A DNA stretch of 64,000 bases from Hygrocybe punicea (lineage: Eukaryota; Basidiomycota; Agaricomycetes; Agaricales; Hygrophoraceae): NCBI GenBank assembly GCA_963556145.1, contig OY744468.1, positions 558,001 through 622,000 on the forward strand, written 5' to 3'. The translations under genes were made by a program, and so were the position numbers. This document shows positions 55,926 through 64,000 of the stretch, one piece after another. Every line of letters starts with the position of its first letter. Positions within the stretch are counted from its first letter, which is position 1. Under the pieces are notes generated by a model. The model was not told the DNA's origin. It did not search any database and saw nothing but the letters and a program-made list of their open reading frames with translations.

Positions 55926-58528
55926 CTAGTTGGTACCCATGCTTCGCAACGGTGTTTAGTTTATTTAAATGTTAGTAAAGTTATTAAATATTAGTTGTTA
56001 AATTTTTGACATGTTAGTAAAGTTATTAAATTAAATGTTTGTTAGCCAAGTTATCAATGATAGTTAGCACAGTTATTCAATACTGTGATTGACAGTCTCA
56101 AGTGTTTGCCCTCAAGTGAAGATAGGTAAACTGAAAATTTAGTCCAAGTCCTCAAAAGCCTGCCCTAAAGTCACACATGTGAAAGCAAAAAAAAACAGAC
56201 TCAATTCAAAACAATAGTAAAGCAATAGTACAAACACCCAAACTCATCCAAGTTCTCAATATCAATACAAACACCCAAACAAATATTGGCAAGATAACAA
56301 CCGCATCTAATTCTATAGAGTCCATTTTACTACATAGAGATCCAAACAAAGTCAAGAAAAAGCAAAGAACAGCCATAAATGTCCCAAATCTAAGAACAGC
56401 CATCAATAACATTTCAAAGTCAATAATAGACAGGCAACATACCCGATCAAAGTATATCGGTCAACAGTTCTCGATACACAATGTTTGATGTAGAGGTGTC
56501 ATTGGAATGATGAGGAAACAGAACTTTGATCCTATCTCCAGAAGTGCAGCGGGAAAGAGCAACGTAGAGCTGGCCATGAGAGAAGATCGCGAAGGTCCAA
56601 ACCAACATTGATCACAGATTGGCCTTGTCATTTGTTGATTGTCATGGCAAAGGCAAGCCGCACAGGGAACTGGTGCCTTGACAAAGGGATGCCCAATGAA
56701 TCATCTGAAGGCTCGATGGTAATCCTTGGAATGAAGACGGTTTGTCCAGCATGTTTTCCTCCCAAAATGCGATACTGCAACACACGTGGTTTGATGTCTG
56801 TCAAAATCATGCGGGTTCCATTGCAAAGGCCATTTGAAACATCGATGTTTCGAAGAAGCATGAGAGGACAGCCTATTTTCAAGGCAAGGTTGGCCAAGGG
56901 TAAGCCTGATGCCTTTTGAGCATTGAGGAACTCGATGGGGTAAATGTTTTCGACACCAACGACTTTGTCAATAGATCTGACAATACACTCTTCACCTGGA
57001 AACCTGTCAAGGATAGCCTGGTTGAGGTCATCCACATAGTTATTGGTTGGAGAGAGAATAGTGCGGTTGAGGAAATAGTGATCTGGTTTAGCCCCATCTG
57101 CGATTCCTGGATACAGATTGTCAATCAAGGATTCGACAGTATTTTCTGGCATGTGCATGTTAAGTGGGAGATGGATGGTGTTTTGGGGACCCAATCCATG
57201 ACCGGCGCCTACTTCTAACAGCCAAGCTGCGAATGCCTCACTCTCTGGGGTTTGATCCAAACGCATGTTCTGTTTCAAGTGAAGGACCTGTATGTGTGGC
57301 CATAAGGTAGATCTTTTGAGAGAGGAATTGACTATCCTCTCCCTGGAGCCACGGGGAACGACCAGGGTAGTCTGGCGAAAGTCACCACCAAACAGCATTG
57401 TTATTCCTCCAAAGAGTCTGTTATCATCCAGGACATCCTTTAATGTGCGATTGAGTGCCTCGAGAGCATGACGATGCTGCATTGGAGCTTCATCCCAAAT
57501 GATGATGTCTGTCTGCCTCAAAACATCTGCAAGTTCACTTTGTTTCTGTATCCTGCAAGTGGAATCCTCGAAGATGGGAATGGGAATTTTTAATCGAGAG
57601 TGAGCGGTGCTTCCACCATCCAAGATGAGGGCAGAGATGGCAGAGGAGGTGACGGCGAGAGCAACCTTGTGATTGGCACGAACAGTTGCGGCAATGGTAT
57701 TGCACACAAAGGTCTTTCCTCCACCACCTGCACTGTGAATGAAGAATGCCTTTCCCTCCTTGTTGTTGACGGAATGCATGACGGTATCGTAAGCAGCATG
57801 TTGCTCAAGATTGAAGCGCCCCCTGTTGAAGTCGACATGAAGCAAGAGATCATATGGGTCGAAATCCAATTGCTGCTACAGAAGTTGATTGGGATTCTGC
57901 TGGACCTGCCATTCACCTGCAGAAAGAGGCATAGGAGGATAGAGGGAGAGGTTTTTGCCTGAATTAAGAAGGATGGCATTGATCAAAAACAGGCCATAAT
58001 CGTAAACCTGGTCCTCTGTTGGATCTGGGATTCCATGATGATTTATGATCCTGAAGCGCAAGTCATCGCAAATGTGAACCCTATGTTGAGTCCAAAGCAC
58101 GTCTGGTTGAGTTGGTATACAGTGCATGAGGATGGTGGTGAAGAGGATGCGCAATTGACCACCTGTTTGTATTTCGCCTGCTTCCTTCAAACAGCTGTCC
58201 CACTCTCCATCATCCTCCAAGAGGCCACGTGCAAGGAAAACAGCCTTGTAAGTTGGATAAGTGACACCAGCGAATTTGTTCAGATCATCCCAATCCAATG
58301 CACCCTTGACCATGGTTAGAAGTGTCCTGAGGTAAAACCTCTCTCCTGCGGATGGATAAACCCAGGTCAACCTTGCTATGGCAAAACCTTTTTTACAAAC
58401 GGTCCAAGCTTTTGTCTTCTTGTTCCAAAAGAAATGCTGGGGGAAATCCTGATAGGTGTGATTGACAGCATCAGGCAGCGACTGGTTTGCCTTGAACCAA
58501 CCCATGAGCTCAGTTGACTTGTTAGCGC

Positions 58529-58685
58529 TGTAGTGGTAGTGCCTGTCCTGTCACGTGACTGGATTCCCACGGTTCGTCGTAGTCAGTAGCTGATCTGATG
58601 TAGTAGACAGATCCCATCCTAGTCTTTCCAGGCTTTCCAGCTAGACTCCGTCGGAGAGTCCCTCAGCAGCCTCCGACCCTCTCCA
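58529..58685 (+). mobile_element. Solo TRIM LTR inside the Helitron gene
   Basis: 157 bp, TGTAGTGGTAG...CCTCTCCA. It aligns well with the TRIM 1 LTR in element orientation: shared TCACGTGACTGG, TTCCCACGGTT, AGTAGC and GATGTAGTAG, and a hairpin at the right edge. The flanking 4-mers are GCGC (58525-58528) and GCCC (58686-58689). Removing the element and one 4-mer joins DRGA to NKSTELMGWF in the helicase frame, so the target was the intact Rep-helicase gene. Confidence 0.72.
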
Positions 58686-58950
58686 GCCCCACGGTCCGCG
58701 ATAAGCTCTGCATTGTCCTCTTCTTCAAAGAACACGGTCTGCTGATCCTTGAGGTGGACAGGAAGACGATACACGGTAGGACTCTCCTCATGCATGGAGA
58801 ACTCGAATATGTGCCAGCAAGCTTCTGGAGGACCAATGTAACGACCATCGATATACTCCTGTATTTCATCGATTTCTGCATTGCCATTCTGCCCCACAGC
58901 CAAAGTTGCCAAATCATGCCCCTTGTATATATACTTGTGAATATACTTGA

Positions 58951-59020
58951 TGGCCTTGACGGAAGCGCATATCTCGACATTGATGTGGCCTTGACGGAAG
59001 CGCATATCTCGACATTGATG
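58951..59020 (-). repeat. 35-bp tandem duplication breaking the Rep frame
   Basis: 58951-58985 and 58986-59020 are identical 35-bp copies (TGGCCTTGACGGAAGC...). Since 35 is not a multiple of three, the Rep frame shifts just before the tyrosine motif. Confidence 0.92.
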
Positions 59021-62000
59021 TGGCAGTTGTAACGTGCAGAAAGGTATGGGTTGTAAGGGATGACATCACGATTGTCAAAGATATGACCCTTGCTGTTTGT
59101 GAAGGTGCGACCGTTGTTGGGTCTGGCATACTCTGGGTAACCATCATCTCCAAAGCGGGTCTCTGCAGAAAAGGTCTTTGGGTAATGCTTGGTGCACTTC
59201 CCATTGACCATGCAAGGAGCATTAGGAAACTCTGCACCGCAAGGACCATGCATCATGCACTTGGTGACAGTGTCATACAACTGGGGTGTGGCGACAGGGT
59301 CAGGGATCTGAGTGGAGACTACGCCGTCAACATCTGGAACAGTGCAGATCTTGAAAGGACCTCGAAGAAATATGAGGAGATGCATGTGAGGCAAACCCCG
59401 CTTCTGGAATTCGACAGTGTAAACCAATCCTGCGACCTCTCCAAAGAGACCCCCTCTGACCTCCTTCAACAGTGCCTTCATCTTCTGGTAGAAGACTCGT
59501 GTGACGATGTCTGGGCGATCGTGAGCTGTTTGACGTCTTAAAGGTGTGCCTGGACCATCGTTAACCTCTCTGCCATATTTCAACAGCTCTTCTTGAATCT
59601 CTGGCCAATTTGAATTGCAGGTCATTGTCAGAAAGAGATCTGGCTTCTGACAATATCTGCTGATGGCCATTGAATCTTGAAACAGCTGGAACATGTGGCG
59701 AGCGTTGCCAGCATGTGTAGAGACAAGAACGATGCAGGTTCCAACTTGTCCAAGATCAACAGGACCATCATCTGCATTGTGGACAGCATTTCTAACCCCC
59801 TGGTACAAATCAGCTCTGATATCCTTCTGATGGGTCTTTAGCCAAAAGAGCTCTGAGCCTTCTACCGAAGACCAAGGATCAACGACATACTGCTACAACA
59901 GCTGACCACCATGAAATAGTGTGTCGGGTTCTGGATCACGAAGAGGGGTGTGGAGTAGAAGCCTTTGGTGGAGTCTGTAAGCATGGTAGCGCCACTGAGT
60001 GACATGCTCTGTGCAGAATTGACCTCTGGGTCCAGGAAGTGAAGAAATGCCATTATGCCAGCCTTGCTCTCCATTTGGAAAGAGAAGAACATAGTGGAGT
60101 GGCCAGTAGACAGGATTGAGATGACTGATCCTTTTGAGGGCACCACCTTGATCAGGAGTCTTGAGACGCAAAATGATCTCCCTGTGAAGGTTGACCTCCT
60201 CTTCTCCACTTCCTGGTATGATGGCAGCGACCTCCTCCACTGTGGGCAAGTTGTAGCGATGGCGATCTGCATTTGGCTGCAGGACCAAGCGAGCCTGAAC
60301 ATTTCCATGTTCCTCTGGAGGCTTGTCCATCATGATCCGAAATGCATGCTGATAGAGAGGCATGAAAGGGTTTGCAGCATTAAGCATCATCTGGAGATCA
60401 GACATGATGGTGGGATCCAGGTTTGGATTGTGAGCATTACGTGTGGCAAGAGCCGCTTGGGGGTCATGAATGTAGAGCTGGGCATAAGCAGGCTGTACAC
60501 CATTTCATGGAATGAGAGTGCCCATATTGTGATGCATGTCACCATGCATGCGGAAGCAGTAAGGACCAGCACCTTGGAGGACAGTCATGTCGAGCTGAAC
60601 AGCAATGGAGGTGAATGCAAATGCAGCATTGTACTGGCATATGTGTTCCCTGAAGGCACGTGCACGAGGATTGCTTTCTGTGAGAAGACGTCTCAAGGTG
60701 GCAGGGGGATATGGCAAAGGCTCCAAGTGAATCTGTCCCTGAAGACAGCACATGCCAAACCTTGGATGGGTTTGAGAAGACCCTGAGAGGCATTCTGTGA
60801 TGAAGTGAAGAGCACCACAGTGAGAGCACACCACATCCATCCTCTTAATGCTGAAGCGAACTGGTGGCTCAACATATGGTCGTCGACCCTTTGGCACTTG
60901 TTGTTGTACCTGCAATGCCAGTGCCACCAATTCATCATGAACAGCATTGTCCTGTTCATGTGCTTCTGCATGAGCCTCTGCTCTAATGTCCTGATTCTGT
61001 ATGTCCTCTAGCACAACCTCCTGGGATGCCCTCTGCAGATTAACATGTTGCTGCTGACATGACTGCACATCAAGCACTCTTAGCCTGTGCTGGTCATCTT
61101 GATGTTGCAGATGTGACCGCACTTCAAGCAGTCTCAGCCTGTGCTGCTCCTCTCGTTGTTGTTGCAATGAATGTTCTTCCTCCAACTGTCTTGCCAAACG
61201 TGTCGCTCTGGCAACATGTGACATCTGCAGCTCTTGACGCAGTTGGGCCAGGTGTTCCGCTTCCAACTGTTGTGCAAGATGTATCCATTTGGCATCATCC
61301 AGGTTCTTCTGCCGCCAACATTCTTCTTCTCGAAGAATAGCCTGACATTGGCATTCCAGAAGACTTTGCTCCTCCTGCTGACACAGTTGGTGCAATCATT
61401 GTTCTTCAGCCTGCTTGGCAAGAAGATCCTGTTCTGCCAACCGTTGGTACTCTGCATTAAATTGGTGTTGCCATTGGTCGTCAACAACAAATTCGTCCTG
61501 ATGTCCAGACTTTTTCCTTGCACGTCTGGCCTTCAGTTCCTCGTAGCGACTTGTCCTAGGTGGCTGAGGTGCAGCATTAAAATCTGCAGGCCTCTCAGGT
61601 CGCTGCTGATTTCATTGTCCACATTGTCTGACCCGTTCAGCATGTGTCCATTCAAATCCCTGTTGCAACTCCTCCTCCCAGTTTCTTGGAGGTGGCACAT
61701 TAGATGACATGGGTGGAACCTCCCTTCCTGAAGCCTGCTGCTGGTAATAGGCCACTCGTCTGTCATGATGTGCAATCTGATGTCTTGGCAAGCCGGGATA
61801 AATGTCCACTGGAACTGGCCAATGACGACTCAATGAAGTTGGTTGTTGTGGGTCAACAGGGACTGAGGATGGCATGCCAAAGTTTGGCTGAACGATCGGA
61901 GGCTGACAGTCATATGTTCTTTGTCGATGAATGGAAGGAGATGTCATCTGCAGTCTTTTCAGCCTTTCATGCTCTCTTTCACCCTGATGGTCCCTTTCAG

Positions 62001-62099
62001 GAGTTTGCTGAGGATCAGCATGATGCTGTGATAAACTGGCCTAAATATCAGCATTCCAGTTTTGCATACAGGTGAACCCAACACCCACATAACATTTAT

Positions 62100-62644
62100 A
62101 TATTCAATCCCATCCACTTCTTCATAAAGGGGTGATTGCTAGGATTCCTGAATGGCCCAATTTGTAAGCAAGCCAAATTCATAGATGCACCATTTAATTA
62201 CAATGCCCACATTTTTAAATGCCAACCAATAGCTCAAATTGTGGGGGAGAATTTGTTTGCAGTTTCCAATATATGTTTCAAACCAAATGTGCCAGCTCAA
62301 TGCCAATTATTGCTTTCTTTCTCCCCCACATAGTTGGAATTTGGTCATGTTTGGTTGTTGTGTGACCAAACTCGTGCGAGGCGTGCAGAACACTGTCCAC
62401 TATATCGCATATGAAATTGACACCCGAAATTTCATATGTAAACACATGAAAAATTTTGCAGGAAGATAATAGAGGATATTACAATAGTAACTGACCAAGA
62501 AATAAGTAACAGAATGTTTATTTTGGTTCAGAAAGTTGAATTTGGTTCAGAAAGATGACTTAGGTTCTGTTCATTTTTGTTTTCAAATAATAAATTTAAA
62601 CCCAGGGTACAACATTACTACTGCTACATAATACAAAGGGGACC
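62100..62644. other. No gene identified
   Basis: AT-rich. Contains motifs such as AGCCAAATTC, GGGGGAGAATTTG and, inverted, CTCCCCCACATAG around 62170-62340 that may be relics of a small inverted-repeat element, but the pairing is too weak to annotate. Confidence 0.35.
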
Positions 62645-62955
62645 ATTCCGGGTGTGGTTGGGCCAGGGGAGCGCAGGGGAGATGGGGTAATTGGAAATAA
62701 GAAGAAAACACCTTTTTTGGCTGAACGTTCGAGTCTGTGCTCGAACGGACAGCTGCGGGAAGTGGGAGGGGCATGTCTGGGGGACGTTGTGTTGATTCCG
62801 AGTGTGGTTGGGTCTGGGGAGCGCAGGGAGATGGTTAGTATAGCCAAATTAGCTAAAAATAAGAAAATACCTTATTTTGGCCAAACGTTCAAGTTTGAGC
62901 TCGAACGGACGGCCGTCGGAGGTCGGAGGGGCTTGTCTTGGGGCCGTTGGGTCGT
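62645..62955 (+). repeat. 150-bp degenerate tandem duplication
   Basis: ATTCCGRGTGTGGTTGGG starts copies at 62645 and 62795. Both carry a short inverted motif around GTTCGAG...CTCGAAC (62730 and 62886 regions) and end with a GGAGGGGC stretch. Longer frames through them are artefacts. Confidence 0.75.
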
Positions 62956-62984
62956 TTGGGGGTTGGGTGGGGTTGGGCAACTGA

Positions 62985-63125
62985 GCTTCACGTCCCAGGC
63001 AGTGCTTGGGGCCTCGCGTGGCAGAACGTGGCTTGGGCAAGCGAGACCATGCGAGTATACGCGACATAAACGACGAAGCCGATCCTCCCACACCACTGAC
63101 CCCCCTTCCTCCCCTTCCTTTTAGA
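62985..63125. repeat. Copy 1 of a GCCTCGCGTGGCA segment
   Basis: Colinear with 63748-63945: GCGTGGCARAAYGTGGCTT, CGCGA/ATACGCG stretches, then CCGATCCT, CCCCTTCCTTTTAGA. Copy 1 is followed at 63126 by a Helitron terminus, copy 2 by TTGCATC. Confidence 0.7.
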
Positions 63126-63165
63126 CTAGATGGTACCCGAGCGTTGCTGCGGTATTAGTTATTTT
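63126..63165 (-). mobile_element. 3' terminus of a second Helitron-type element
   Basis: On the plus strand CTAGATGGTACCCGAGCG TTG CTGCGGTATTAG, closely resembling the Helitron end at 55926 (CTAGTTGGTACCCATGC TTC GCAACGGTGTTTAG). It would be a minus-strand element ending CTAG before T and extending to the right. No Rep sequence follows within the window, so it may be a short non-autonomous copy or a remnant. Confidence 0.6.
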
Positions 63166-63247
63166 ATTTTATTTTATTTTATTTTATTGTAAATTTATTT
63201 CCTACAGGGTGAATTTATTTTGTTTTATTTTATTTTATTTTATTTAC
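63153..63247. repeat. (ATTTT)n microsatellite
   Basis: Two runs of TTTTA/ATTTT pentanucleotide separated by TGTAAATTTATTTCCTACAGGGTGAATTTA. Confidence 0.85.
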
Positions 63248-63297
63248 TTTCAATTTATGTTTTGTATTCCATCGATTTTTGTCTTCAGTGGTGTGAT

Positions 63298-63482
63298 CTT
63301 TGTGAGCGAAGCGTACAAACACCCATGGCGGCTACTGATAACAGTGTTACATGCTTTTTGTGCCACTGATGTTTGCTCGCTTCGCTCACAAACACCCGTA
63401 GCACCCGTCCTGCAGTGTTACATGCTTTTATGCCACTGATGTTTGTTCGCTTCACTCAAAAACACCTGTAGCACCCCGTTCT
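63298..63482. repeat. About 72-bp tandem repeat (GCGAAGCGNACAAACACC)
   Basis: Roughly two and a half units: CGCTTCGCTCACAAACACCC, GTAGCACCC, CAGTGTTACATGCTTT, GTGCCACTGATGTTTG. Starts at about 63300, 63370 and 63442. Confidence 0.7.
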
Positions 63483-63529
63483 CCAGTGGCTGCATTGATC
63501 ATTTCAATTTTACTAAATTTTACTTGCAA

Positions 63530-63755
63530 TATGTTGGTCCAGGCTGCTGTCTTGAATTTTAATTGAATTTTAACACACTTGTTTACATTGTTTGGAATTT
63601 ATTTGCACATTTTGTACTTATCCGGGCTCGGCTTTGCCTTGCATGTTGCTCCAGGCTGCTGTCTTGAATTTTATTTGAATTTTAACACACTTGTTTAGAT
63701 TATTTTGAATTTATTTGGACATTTTGTACTTATCCTGGCTTGGCTGCGCCTCGCG
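63530..63755. repeat. 114-bp tandem duplication
   Basis: CCAGGCTGCTGTCTTGAATTTT occurs at 63539 and 63651, each followed by ATTGAATTTTAACACACTTG, TTTGTACTTATCC and CGGCT. Confidence 0.75.
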
Positions 63756-63945
63756 GTTATAGAAGGGGACAACGGTGGCTCGGCTGCGCCTCGCGTGGCA
63801 AAATGTGGCTTACACACGCGAGGTGCGAAATAAGCGACCAAACGCAACAAAACGCGAGCATACGCGAGATACCCGAAAAAACGCGACCATAACCGATCCT
63901 TCCACGCCACAGACCCCCCATTGTCCCCTTCCTTTTAGATTGCAT
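63748..63945. repeat. Copy 2 of the GCCTCGCGTGGCA segment
   Basis: Longer copy of 62985-63125, with CCTTCCTTTTAGA joined directly to TTGCATC; compared with copy 1 this looks like an unoccupied Helitron A/T target. Confidence 0.65.
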
Positions 63946-64000
63946 CATTGCCTTTTGAGTTGGCACCTGTTGACATTCTGTCCATTGCTCATAACTTTGG

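Larger units (their letters stand above)
55926..62040 (-). mobile_element. Helitron, 3' terminus defined, 5' end not located
   Basis: On the minus strand the sequence ends in CTAG (55926-55929) followed by T, preceded by an imperfect hairpin (ACCCATGC-TTC-GCAACGGT on the plus strand, six of eight pairs). That is the CTRR-plus-hairpin end of a Helitron. It carries a Rep/helicase gene with six nonsense codons, a frameshifting duplication and an LTR insertion, so it is dead. The 5' TC end must lie beyond 62040 and I could not fix it. AGTTAGTAAAGTTATTAAAT-type repeats lie at 55970-56080. Confidence 0.75.
56447..62040 (-). pseudogene. Helitron Rep (HUH)-PIF1 helicase, pseudogene
   Basis: N-terminal coiled-coil Gln/Glu-rich region (61400-60950), a CSHCGALHF zinc motif (about 60806-60832), and the Helitron-like domain with GLPHMHLL (HUH histidines at 59380-59388) and the tyrosine motif KYIHKYIYKG (about 58920-58948). 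The PIF1 part follows with Walker A SAGGGGKT (about 57711-57734), WDEAP and a motif-VI-like [11 protein letters not shown] in a shifted frame near 56550. The Rep part is a single frame from 61947 to 59021 but for TGA 61612, TGA 61396, TGA 60505 and TAG 59893. Then come a 35-bp duplication (58951-59020), a solo LTR (58529-58685), TAG 57876, TGA 56628 and a frame change near 56590. The final stop is at 56447. An acceptor-like AG at 62041-62042 suggests an upstream exon. It would have mediated rolling-circle transposition. Confidence 0.92.

Noticed and set aside
7411..61614. TGA read as arginine (a changed genetic code)
   Set aside because: In-frame TGA stands at Arg positions in several genes, but frameshifts and TAG codons occur in the same genes, and ordinary frames also end in TGA. 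Decay by C-to-T is simpler.
1..64000. tRNA or rRNA genes
   Set aside because: I looked for TTCGA-type T-arms with paired acceptor stems and for conserved rRNA blocks and found none I could support; the only tRNA-like sequence is the TRIM primer site.

Overview
The window looks like a transposon-saturated stretch of a basidiomycete (Agaricomycete-type) nuclear genome. The pointers are short GT-AG introns of about 45-85 bp, a Helitron Rep/PIF1 gene, a CACTA-type tnp2 transposase, a KDZ-associated cysteine cluster, a fungal STE6-like ABC exporter and acidic/lysine-rich hypothetical genes typical of mushroom-forming fungi. I see no undamaged host gene: every recognisable gene is a pseudogene or fragment. 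I saw no rRNA gene, tRNA gene or CRISPR array.

Region 1-4.8 kb: AT-rich unannotated DNA, simple repeats, a 1.66-kb solo LTR (2083-3743) and degenerate short repeats. Region 4.85-24.2 kb is one host gene (here 'gene X') cut into five blocks by four LTR elements in a row: two short-LTR TRIM-like elements (5371-7306 and 7449-9939) and two long-LTR, pol-less (LARD-like) elements (10252-16468 and 17698-24089). Each has target-site duplications (4 bp, one mismatch each, for the TRIMs; 5 bp, perfect, for the LARDs). Removing each element plus one duplication brings the gene back into a single frame, and the exonic segments sum to 2139 nt, exactly 713 codons.

Region 24.2-35.8 kb: a KDZ-type CxC fragment, satellite-like repeats (171-bp and 82-bp units), a decayed tnp2 transposase on the minus strand, a large minisatellite rich in CTGCAG, and a multi-intron hypothetical pseudogene (32319-34953). 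Region 35.8-40.8 kb is a pseudogenised full-length STE6-like ABC transporter carrying a solo TRIM LTR. Region 40.9-46 kb: an MPPKKK-type coiled-coil pseudogene, short repeats, and a captured fragment of coatomer beta-prime (SEC27/COPB2). Region 46-50.4 kb: purine/pyrimidine tracts around a non-autonomous TIR element (46840-48693), then minisatellites. Region 51.7-54.6 kb: an intron-rich hypothetical pseudogene. Region 55.9-62 kb: a Helitron (minus strand) with Rep HUH and PIF1 helicase, carrying six nonsense codons, a 35-bp frameshifting duplication and another solo TRIM LTR. Region 62-64 kb: tandem duplications and a second Helitron 3' terminus.

Two themes run through the window. First, the same hairpin-ended, 4-bp-TSD LTR family hits gene X, the STE6 gene and the Helitron. 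Second, most internal stop codons are TGA at places where family patterns or frame suggest arginine (CGA to TGA), as expected from C-to-T decay at CpG or RIP-like mutation.
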